From contig NC_044030.1 in the NCBI RefSeq assembly GCF_900496995.4, positions 10,785,851-10,849,850 of the forward strand: a stretch of 64,000 nucleotides of DNA. The letters are read 5' to 3'. The notes beneath the pieces are model-generated. The model was given only the letters and a program-made list of their open reading frames with translations. It was not told the origin of the DNA and ran no database searches. The position numbers were made by a program, and so were the translations under genes. This document shows positions 48,801 through 60,800 of the stretch, in pieces. How positions within the stretch are numbered: position 1 is the stretch's first letter; every line of letters begins with the position of its first letter. Origin of the DNA: Aquila chrysaetos chrysaetos (lineage: Eukaryota > Chordata > Aves > Accipitriformes > Accipitridae).

Positions 48801-51800
48801 ACAATGCACTTTCTTAGTAATGAAGAAAACCTCACCTACTTTAGGTGTATTTCCTGCAGTGGTTTAACTTTGACTGGGTGCCAGGCACCCACCAAGCTGC
48901 TCTCGCTTCCCCTCCTCAGCAGGACAGGGGGAGAAAATAAGATGAAAAAGCTCATCGGTCCAGATAAGGACAGGGAGATTGCTCATCAATTACCATCACA
49001 GGCATAACAAACCTCAACTTAGGGAAGATTGATTTAATTTATTGCCAATTAAAAATAGAGTAGGATAGTAAGGAGCAAAAACAAGAGTAAAAACACCTTC
49101 CCTACACCCTTACTCCCTCTTCCCAGGCTCAGCTTCACTCCCAACCCTTCTACCTCCTCCCCCGAGTGGTGCAGGGGTACAGGCAATGCGGGTTGTGATC
49201 TTTCCATAACACTGTCTGTGCCTCTCCTTCCTCCTCACGCTGTTCCTGTGCTCCAGTCTGGGTCCTCCCCATGTGATACAGTCCTTCACAAACTACTCCA
49301 ACACAGGTCCTTCCCATGGGCTGCAGGTGGATACCTTCTCCACTGTGGACCTCCATGGGCTGCAGGGGTACAGCCTGCCTCAGTATGATCCTCTCCGGAG
49401 GAATCTCTGCTCCGGTGCCCAGACCACCTCCTCCTCCTGCTCCTTCTCTGACCTTGGTGTCTGCAGGGTTGTTTCTTTCACACTTTTCTCACTCCTCTCT
49501 CTTCCAGCTGTTGCACATGTTTTGTTAAACATGTTATCACAGAGGTGCCCCCAGTGTGCTGACTGGCTCTGCTTTGGGCAGCAGCAGATCTGTTTTGGAG
49601 CTGGCTGGAACTCACTCTTTCCAGCACGGGGCAGCCCCTGGTCTCTTCCTACAGAGGGGCAGCAGCCCCCCCACTACCAAAAGCTTCCTACGTAAACCCA
49701 ATACGTTTGTTTTTCAAAACAACTTTCAGAATTAGTTTCCTTATAATAGCTAAATATTTTAATTTCTAGAAAATATTGTTAATTTCCTCAGTGGGGAGTA
49801 GTTTGATAATTAAATATTGAGGGCTGAGACCTCACAGATTTTTGAAAAGGGACAGCAGTGTTACAAATCCTCACATTATAATACTTGAACTGTGAACTAA
49901 AAAATAAAGACAGAAAATAAAATACTTCACTTACTTGAAACTAAGCCTGAGACACTTTCTATTTCACTTTAACCTATGTGGATGCCTCAATATTAGTAAA
50001 TAAATAAAATCAATTTGAAAGTTCCCATAGAATGTACATAGAAGAATAGATTCCACTAAGTATTAAGTGGTATTCAGCATTCAGTTTTTTCAAAAAATTA
50101 CCAAAAGACTAGAGTGAATGGAACTTTTACCCTACTTTTGTTATTGAAGGTGACTTTATTCTCAGCTTCAAAATTAAAGGCACAGAATATTTATCTACTG
50201 CTATTTGCACTGTAGTCAGATAAGTAAATTCACTGTGTGTTTTAGAGATTAACTATATATTGAAAATTAGTAAAGGTAGTTGGGATTATAGCCTGTGTGT
50301 TAGCAATAGCATCTTTTCTTAAAGAACAGTATTAATAATAAATTATACCTTATTTCACAGAAATTATAATTTCAGTCTCTATTATATTAAATAATTATAA
50401 CAAACTAGTATCTTTTGACTGTTTTTTCCACCTTCATCCATCATGATTCTTTTATGACTGGTATAGTCAGAAAATACTACTTCAGTGATTTCTCTGAGCA
50501 TAGCTGCTCTTAAAAAGATGGATTTTATGGAATCATTTAGGTTGGAAAAGTTCCTTAAGATCATCAAGTCCAATTGTAAACCTACACGGCTGAGTCCACC
50601 ACTAAACCATGTCCCTAAGTGCCACATCTACATGTCTTTTAAATACCTCCAAGGATGGTGACTCAGCCACTTCCCTGGGCAGCCTGTTCCAGTGCTTGAC
50701 AACCCTTTTGGTGAAGAAATTTTTCCTAATATCCAATCTAAACCTCCCCTGGCACAACTTGAGGCCATTTCCTCTTGTCCTATCACTTGTTACTTGGGAG
50801 AAGAGACTGACCGCCACGTCACTACGATCTCCTTTCAGGTAGTTGTAGAGAGCGATAAGGTCTCCCCTCAGCCTCCTTTTCTCCAGACTAAACAACCCCA
50901 GTTCCCTCAGCCACCCCTCATAAGACTTGTGCTCTAGACCCTTCACATGTAAGGGACAGTTCTGTACAATAAAAATCTCCAAATTAGTATCACTACTAGC
51001 ATCTGATACTGTGTGTTGAGTTGAGTGGGAGACAAGTAAGATTAGAAGCACAGGTGGAAAGACAAGTCATACTTAAAGCTATGTTTTGTGCATTGCCACA
51101 AGGCGACAATACTTACTAATTAGTGGACTACACTAGTACTCTACACAGGATGTTTAGGTAAGGATAGCGGCAGTATAATTGCCTACTTGGCGTTTAAAAG
51201 CAGCACCTTAAAAACAGAAGATGAGTTTCTGTTTGGATACAATTGCAGGGCGAAAATAAAATAAACTTACCCACTATGTGTTTTGTCTCTGAAAGCTTAC
51301 TTATTTTTCTTCAGGCTCTGGATGGCCAAAGTATTTACACTGCATGCTGCACTCTGCGTATTGGTTTCTCCAGGTTATCTAGCCTTAAGGTAAAGTACAA
51401 CAATGAGAAAAGCAGAGATTTCACTCGCCTTGACCTTCCTTCTGGTGATAGCCAACTGCCCCCGGAGCCACGCGTAGCTCCTGCCTTTGGTAAGAAACCT
51501 TCACTTTTAGTGGTAAATACACAGTAAGATCATTATGCTTTTTATGTTACATTTATGCTCTGGCTTCATATTGGGTTCATAGAAGGGTACATTTTGCATA
51601 CATTTTGGTTTGTTAGGTCCAGTAAAGTTTGTATGGAGAGCAGAAGGTCCTACTCAAGATAAATGAATATCTGAAATTATAACATGAGGAATGCTCTTGG
51701 GCAAAGTCAAAGTGTTGTCAAAAAGCTACATTTGTAAAATGCTGTGAAATACCATTCATACAGGTAGTATAATAAACGTTACGTATCAGAACGGTCAATG

Positions 51801-54800
51801 TCAGTCATTCAAAATGGATGCTGGTTCCCTAAAGCTGCTTGAAAAGAAGTGTTTTAAGCGTGTTAGCTCTTGTTCGTTGGTATTTTAGGGTAACTGCCAG
51901 CTGTAAGAAACGAAACTGTAAGAAATTTAGAAATGCCACGCTTATTTCTGTATGTTTTGTAGTGACCTTCTGAAAGATAAAATTTTAGAAATTTTCTTGA
52001 ATTTTAGAAGTCACTTCCATGGCATAGAAGAGACAGTGTCTGCTTGAAGCCACACTGGAGAAGCCTTTTTCGCATAAATAGCTCAGGCATGCTCATTTAA
52101 TCAACTTTGGTAAAAATGCAAATCACCAGACAGATTAATCTGCCCTGGCAGAAGTGCTCACAATGCAATTTGAGTGATTTTAGCTACTTTTCTTTCTCTC
52201 TAATGACAACCATTAGCAATAATACACAGCTAAGAACTATCTCAGCTGTTGAATAGGTATCTAAGTGCCGTCCAGTTGGTTAGAACAGTAGCAAGGGCTG
52301 GGAAACAGTTCCCTTTTTTCCTTCAGTTTTTTGTGATTGCTAGGGCAGATACTGGGTTTGGTTTGGTTTTTTAGATAGTTGGCTTTGTTGCAGTCACTAC
52401 TTTCTTGATTGATTTTGCTGGTCCTCTTAAAGGTAGGCCTTGGATCTTTACGTAATATACAACCATTTTTATAATTTTTTTGAGTATTTGCCGTACAGCA
52501 TCATGGAAATGTGCCGTTATAGATCTGATATGTTCTTATTAATTAGACTTACACAATTTGAAATGTCAATAAAAGGGGAAAGTACAATTAGAGTAGATTA
52601 AGGACAAACTTGCTTGTAGGGTAGAGATAACATTGTACACATGCTTTTGGAGGGTAACACATGAACACTTACCCATTTCCTCCCACCTCACTCTTCCAAG
52701 CTTGTCATTGCTAGCAATCTCATTTTCAGTGTGAACTTTTACTGTAATAGTAAGAACAGCAGAGGTGCTGGTGTAAAGAAGAGGCTGATGCCTGTATCAA
52801 AATTTGTAGTGCAGTCATAGTGAAGCAGTTACATAGGTATTTTTCTTTTAAAAAAAATAGCTGTAGACTGGGAGAGGCATGCTTCTAGCCTTTCTGTCAG
52901 TGGTAACAACATGCATATGTTGCCATAGTATGTCCTGGTAGTCCTCGGTTGCATGACATGAGGAAAAGATGTTGGGAGTCATGTCAGCACTTACACTTCC
53001 TGTGTTATTACTAGTGGACGTAGTTTTGATGGAGAATTCTAAGATAAAGCAGGTATCTATCATAATAATACATCCATTTTTTCTGTAGAGTTGAAGTTAT
53101 CTTAATAGCAAAACTGAACTGCTCTTGAAACTTGTTATCTCCTCTTTTTTTTTTCTTTTTTCTTTTGTTTTGTTTTTGGTGGAAAAGATACTGCACTATA
53201 AACAAGCAGATTTTATGAATGTTTTGCATTTAAAGAGTTCCCTCACCTAGTCAGCATAAGCAGAGATGCGTGAATTAGCTTGCTTTGAAAGCTAGCTGCC
53301 AGCCATGAAGCAAGTGATTTCACACATAAAAAAATGCAACAAAGAATTCCAGATCTTTCTGCATTAGCTCTGTTTGACAGTTTTTACATGCCTGACTTTG
53401 GTATCAGTTTGCAACATGCAGGTCTTATTTGGCAGAATAAAAGCACTTTATCTATTTCTTCATTAATGTTTCCATTACCGTTCTTGGATTGTGAATAAGT
53501 GATTAATACCTATATTGCCAAAACTTGTCAGTATAATGCACCAGTGCGTATATTTCAAGAACACAATGACTTGCTTTGGTGTGATAAATGTATTCAGTTG
53601 TTTGTATGAAAGACACTTTGTTGCTACGGATAAGAGGAGGTGTAATGTGATGCGGTATTCATGAATAATTGCTCTGTGGTGTCTGTTTTATTTGTTGATT
53701 TTGTAATTCATAACGGATACTTCTTCTGGTGTTGTATTATCCCTGTCAATAACCATCTGTTAGTGAATGTAGCTATTTTAGTCAATGGTGGAGGTTTGAG
53801 TAGTAAAGCAGACATATTGCCAGGCTTGCAGGATGTATTTGCTGATTATAGATGCCCCATTTAAAAAAATCTAGTGTACTAACATATGAAAGAATCCACA
53901 ACTCAAGCTTGTATCTAACTGCCTCTTAGAACACAAGTTTGTGTGCTGTCCCAGGTAGCACTTAACTCCACATACTAATGTGAAAATCATCTTCGAGGCT
54001 GGGACTCTCCATATGCTGGTGTTCCAAATCTGTTTAATGCTTGTGATTGCCAGGAGAACCATAAAAAACACTGGTTATTTGTGAAGTAATACAATCGGGG
54101 AAAGTACATCTCCTTAAAAAGCAAAATACGTATACTTTCTGCATCTCAATAGCTAGTAAAATTCAGAACCTCAGATTCATTGTAGTTGTTTGTATTATTT
54201 AGCCTGTACTGGTTTTAGAAATGTCTAGGAAATAGTTGCATCTCATCATTGCAAAATGTCTTTGAGTGTATTTACTTCCAGAAAATGTCTAGAATGCATT
54301 TCCATTGTGTGAATAAAAACCATTGAACATTGCACTACAGGTGTCTTAACTTTTAAAGGATACTAATCTATGCTGTGCTTTCCTATTCAAACTTGTCTAA
54401 ATTACATTTTGCCCTGACTTTGTTTTAGAGAGGGTCATTGAGGCTGGTCAGGATATTTGCCTTCAAAAGTGGCTGAAAATTGTCATTGTAGAACATAGAA
54501 TTGTGGATTTCAATGAGAGTTTTTAACCCAGAAGATTTATAGAAGAGGTAATCATAGACCAAAGTCAGCGTAGCAACATGGGAAGCTGATTCTCATTGCT
54601 GAAGTCTCTTCTGTTTTCTAAAAATTTTGAAATCTCTTTTAATTCGGTATGTCTGCTCTCTCTAGGCACCCAAAATGTTATCTTCTCATCATATGCACGG
54701 CCTGGTGAGTTTGCCCCAGGCACGGGCTTTGCTGAAGCTGCTGGTAAGTTTCTATTTTCTAAAAATGTGGTGTTTGCATTTGGGGCTAGTGGTCTATCTG

Positions 54801-57800
54801 AATACACCTGTGTTCAGAGCAAATTGTTTTCAAATATAGCACTCATAACTCAATGCTGATTTGAGTCTTTCTGATTCTCTTTCTCATATTATTCAGTAAA
54901 ATTACCTTCTGTAATTAAAAATGTATGCTGAGGTAGTTTATCATTTAATAAGCAAAGAAATTAAATGCCATGGTAAAGATTACCAGCAAGAGAAAAAACT
55001 AAGCGTCTGTTTTTCTAAGAATCAGAAGACTTCAGTGATATTCAAAGCTAAAGGAGGAAGTCTCCCCTTTTCTAGCTATAAAATGAGAAATATAGAGTCT
55101 TTTAGAATCAGTGATCTTTTTCTTTCTAGCACAGGATAAACTTTTGTGCTAAATTATTTTTCTTCTTTCTTGAGCTGCGATTTGTGTCCCCTTTTGTTTG
55201 GGTCTGTTGGTGTAGCTGAGTATTTCTTAATCTCTGGAGTGGAGGTGCTTTCTTCTTTATTGCTCAGATACTAGGAATAACTAAATTCCTTAAAAGCATT
55301 TTTTTAATTGAATATTGATGTTTTTGCCAAACATAACCTGCTTTTGTCTTCTAACATGTCTTTTCCACTTTGAGATGTCAAGTGATGCTATTAATACCCT
55401 TCCAGGTGTTTCGGTTCCAGGTGTTCCTGGAGCAGTTGGTTCTCTCACAGTCACCGCACCTGGACAGACGATGACTCCTGGTGTTCCACGAAATTCTGTT
55501 TTACTAGTCAGCAACCTCAACCCTGAAGTAAGTTTCATTGGTGGCACTGATGCAAGTATCAACTTGTATCAACTGCCAGAATCCTTCTTGCAAATTGACA
55601 TTAGCTGAAGGAATGAGAGAGGAAATCTCTGTGCTGATAATATAAAAAACAGGACAGCTCTATTCTTCTTTGCGACAGATAGTTTGCAATATTGATGAGG
55701 TTAAAAACTCCAGTCAGCAGTGAAAAGCTTCCTAAAACAATTTACTTTAGGAAACCTATGTTAGCAGTGTAGCTAGTAATTAGAGAAAAGTCTATGGTCA
55801 GATGTGAGAAATGTTTGAAGAGGTAAACAACATATATTAAGACTAAACTTACTGGTATCTCTGTCAGTGACTCCTCTGTGTGCTACTTTATCACTAGAGA
55901 AGCCAAAGAATTTTTCATTTCTTACAAATCATGAGGAGTTAGAGAAACGGGAGGGAAGAGAAAAGGAGATAAAAGCATGCCAAATCAAGTACAGTTCAAA
56001 GAAAGATAGGATCTTTCTAGTTTTGCAACTTTTCCCAGGTTGGACAGGAAAAACACAGGTGCACTTTGCTCTTGACATCACTGTAAATTCATTTTTAAAA
56101 GTTAATAAATACATGTTCACTTTTCATAGTACCACACAGATTTTTTTCATGTGTTGGCAGTAAAGTTGCCAAGGACAGCTTGGATAGTTAGTTTTGTACT
56201 GGAAATTACATAGACTGTTCTATAAGCTTACTCCTGTTACTCAAATATTACACGTTGATCTGTGCTTAATTAAAAGCAATATACATCTCTTATAAAAATC
56301 AAGCTTTACCAAGGCCATGGCTTAAAACACAATTCTACTTGACTGTTGATAAGCAGTTCTACTACAGTCATGTAAAATTGTTGTTTGTTTTATACACTCA
56401 TTAGATTTACTCCACCATAAAACTGATAAAATTAGAAGTTATTGGCAAAATGGAAGTTATCTTCATATTACTGAGATTTAAAAATCTGTTGACCAGTTAC
56501 TTTAATCTTTAAGTAAATGCTGTGCTTCCGTTTTTGTACTAATAGCTGAATTCCATAGTAAGCATCAAAAGAAACAGCTGCAGATTAGGACTCTAAGACA
56601 AGTCACTTTTTCTTTGATTTGTTAATATAACTTATCAGGTAATTCCTGATGACTGCTGTGGATGTGCTTTGTGTGACTGATTATTCAAGATGATTCTCCG
56701 AGTCTTAAAAGAGAGTGTTTTTTAAGAATAGGTGTATGTGAACCATAGGTCAAAGCTATTTTTAGGACATTGCTGCTTTACTTAAATACTAATCATATCT
56801 GAGAAGTTGTCATGTAGAACTTTGTGCTGCAGTGCACGTTACAACATAAATGCATTAAATAATGCTCAACTTCTAAAAAGGTAAAAAATAAGAATGTACA
56901 ACAACATTAATTGTTGTAAATATAAATTGTTGTAAATATATTTCTTGGCAACTGTGTAACACTTGTTCTTCAGTAGTGGTTGTCTGAGCCCTGTCACTTC
57001 TTTTTCTGTGTACAGAAAATCTGGTTGACCTTATTTCGATTTATATTTCAGTATGCATTTGAACATTCCCTCTTGACTTTTAAATTAGCTGGTTTTGTCT
57101 TCCAAAGAACATTTTTTTAGTAGAAATATTGCATTCTCATTTGGTTAAGAAATTTCTTTAAATAAACTGCTGAATTAAAACTTTTGGGCCAGAAGGATAA
57201 ACTATAGAAGCATTTAAATTTTACATTTATAGTAATTGTTCCTTATTACTAAATGCTGATGATAAGAGATACGGGCTTACCCTTAGGCTGCAGTATCTTC
57301 TGTATTATTTTTAAATAATTTAGGTATGTTTGGTACGTATTTCAAATGTTGTGAGTTCAGAAGGAATAGGGCTAGAGAGTCTGAGTAGTGCTTCTGATAT
57401 CCAGGTATTTTTAGTACTCATTACTGGCAAAACCTTTGCCTCAGTTGAATAAGATTTGGCTGCATTAGGGTGTAAATTATATTCTTTGGTACTTGGGGAT
57501 CTTGGTACACAAGGATTTAATAAAAAATCACTGAAGAAAAATTATTTCTTTCAATATGTAGCTTTCTGTTCACAGCTTCTAATTGAACACAGTTTAAATA
57601 CAACTCTCTATATGCTTCATATATAAACAGTTAAAACTTTATGTGTATCACTTTTGCATGTTATGGTCACGTACAGAAGTGGGGACAAAACTGAAGACAA
57701 AGCAAACACATTTTGAAGCAACTGGTTTTAGTTTTGTAGGTGTTGTCTGCTGTTTAGAAAATACAAAGGAGTTCTTGAATGCTCTTTTCTGTTTCTAGTT

Positions 57801-60800
57801 TAGCAAATGTTTTTTATTTTTCAGGGAATGAACTGCCAGCGTGGAAAGACTTAAGTTCAAATAATTAAGCCACTTAAAATATTAATAACTTCTTTGGCAT
57901 GACAGACTCGGTCTTGACTGATGAAAATGCATGAGCTGAAGTGTTAGCTTGTTTAAATATTTTATATGTGCATAGCAAATATATATTAACAAGAGCACTA
58001 AACACTGTAGTTATTGCAGGGAACAGCTTTTGGAGAGACAGGTTTATGTATTAGTGTGCAGTATCTCTTCCATTCTTTTTGTTTACCGTGCACTTATGGA
58101 ATAGATTTCTTTATTTGCATGGTTTTAAAAATAATATACTCATTTTATCATTTAAACAGGCCATCACACCATATGGACTTTTCATCCTGTTTGGTAAGAT
58201 ATGTCAAATATACCTTGAGAAACTACATGGCTAGCATTCTCTTTATTTATCTGACACATGCTGGTTAATGCAAGCTCCATTGTTCTGTCCTTGTCCAGAA
58301 AACACACAAGAGAATTTGCTGGTTTCAAAATGACAATAAACTGAGTCAGTAGTTGTAGGCCACAGGTACCAAAAAGGCAAAATGGTTATGGTGTCAAAAG
58401 ATTTTCAGTGTGTGGTCCAATTTGTTTGCTACAAAGAATGGGAAAGCAAAGAAAGATGAAAAAACAAAGATTACATCAGAGGAAATGGAGTACAGAATTA
58501 GCACGTATGTTAGTTGCAGAGGACAATGTTTGTTGTCATAGTAGTATTTTAACATGCCTCTGTTAAGAGGACTTTAACACTGTTGGACTATTTAAAAGCT
58601 GAACATAAACTTGCAGTTTTATCACTAAGATCCTGGGCTTTTTCCCCTCAGAAAATAATACACAAACTTTAAAGCTCTCTTTCATACTAATATTCTAACC
58701 AACCTGTTTAATGAGTTGATTATTCTTTGTAATACTAATGTTAGTCAAAAGAAACAGACTTGCCTTTGTGCTGTTTGTAGCAATGCACTGGACAAATTTC
58801 CTTTCTGGATTTCCACAGGTGTGTATGGTGATGTGCATCGTGTGAAGATCATGTTTAACAATAAAGAAAATGCTTTGATTCAGATGGCAGATGCATTCCA
58901 GGCTCAATTAGGTATTGATTTTTAAGGCACAGTTTTGCTTCAGACTAGCATGAGTGTGATATAGGTGAGGAATTTGCCATCTGTCAGTGACAAGCATAAA
59001 CAAATTAAATCCATCATTGTGATGCTTTACTACTACATACAAACCCTTCCTTGTATATGTTGATTATGATCTGTTTGCTTTCATGTAAACAAATTATTTT
59101 CCTCTAGTGATTTAAAAAAATCCTTTGGGTCTCAATCCAGTAAATATTAGAATTAAAACATCATACAATTTTCCTGTAATTTATCTTAATAATAGATCAT
59201 GCAGTTTTCCTGTAGTATATCCTGTATCTAGCGATTTAAGAATAATCAACTGCTCTTTATTGAAATGCTGGTTTGCATTTTTTTGCATTTAGACTGGAGG
59301 TTATATTACATCCTTATACTTGTTTTAAATATAATGTTATGACATGGCCCACCTGGTGACATGGAAGTTGCAGTTTACATTTAGAATGTGAAATCTGACA
59401 CTAAATAGAAGACAATATTAGTATTCAAAGAATCCTTTTTTTTTTTTTCCCTCTCCCTTCATTCCTGTTCAAATTATATTTCCACTTGTTAGCTATCAGC
59501 TACCTGAATGGACTGAAGCTTTATGGAAAGGTCCTCCACGCTAGTCTTTCAAAATATCAGTCAGTTCAACTTCCTCATGACGGACAACAGGACCAAGGTC
59601 TGACAAAGGACTACAGCCGCAGCCCTTTACATCGCTTTAAGAAGCCTGGCTCTAAGAACTTCCAAAACATCTTTCCTCCATCTGCCACCCTGCATCTCTC
59701 CAACATCCCGTGAGTATCTACATGTGTGATCTTCCTGGAAAGATGTTTTTTAGATTATGTTCTTAAGTTACAAAGTCTGACATAAGCTTTAAATTACCTT
59801 GGCCTTTTACAGTTTCCTGAGAATTTGGGTCATTCTGCTGTGTAATTAACAATAAGTGAATCCTTTAACTGTCACTTTTTTATTGCTAGCAAAGAGGATA
59901 ACTGATTGAATGCTCTTCTTTATGAGTTTTAAACCAGTTTACATTTTCTTGAGAATATGTTTTTGTTTTTCAAATATTAAGTCCTGTGTTATAAATTTTT
60001 GCAAAGATTAAATACATGGTTTTGAAGATAATGTACTGGAGTTACTTTATCAAATTCATCACTGGCATTGTTATTTAATGTAGGTAGAGTTTTTAATCAT
60101 TCTAACACTTTTTAAAGAATGGTTTTTACAGAATTCAGACCCCTTACATAGAGGGGAAGTTTTTTTTAAAAAAAATGCATTAAGGAGTGTGTTCTTTAAA
60201 ACTGAAACAACCTTTTTTCCTATCTAGAATGTTGTCAACAATGTGTGGAGTGACAGCCAAACATAAGTTTTTACAGGCTTCTTTTGTTCAGCAGCTCTGC
60301 AGGGAGGGAAAAGGGAAAACTACGGAATTTTGTCCAAATAAGGGGGGGAAAAAAAAAAAAAGACACCTAGAAAATGGCTTTTTGAGTTAAATAGAAAACT
60401 TTCCAAATTTGAAAATATGTGAAGCATACTCCCAGTAATTACAGGATGAAAGGTATTTCTGAAGGTACAGGTTAAGATCATAAGTGATTTTTACGCAATC
60501 TGAATTTAACTGAGAGAATAATGGGGGAGGATGAAAAGCAGTAGAGTGTGTCTGAAACATTTTTGTAGCACACTGTGGTGCTAAATCTTAGTGTCAAAGC
60601 CAAGATGTTTGGTCTAAAGTGTTGACACGGCTTGAGTTGGTGAAGATAGTTTTTGCTGTTCAAATTTAATTTAGAAATCAGAATTGTGATTTTGATACTA
60701 TCACAGAACGCTGTGCTCTTTCACAACTTGAGGGGGTTTTCGTTTGGTTTTGTTTGTTTGTTTTTTTAAATAGGCCTTCTGTTACTGTTGATGATATGAA

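Noticed and set aside
50602..51051. 149-codon minus-strand open frame as a host gene
   Set aside because: The phrases [13 protein letters not shown] and [16 protein letters not shown] are CR1 reverse-transcriptase C-terminus.
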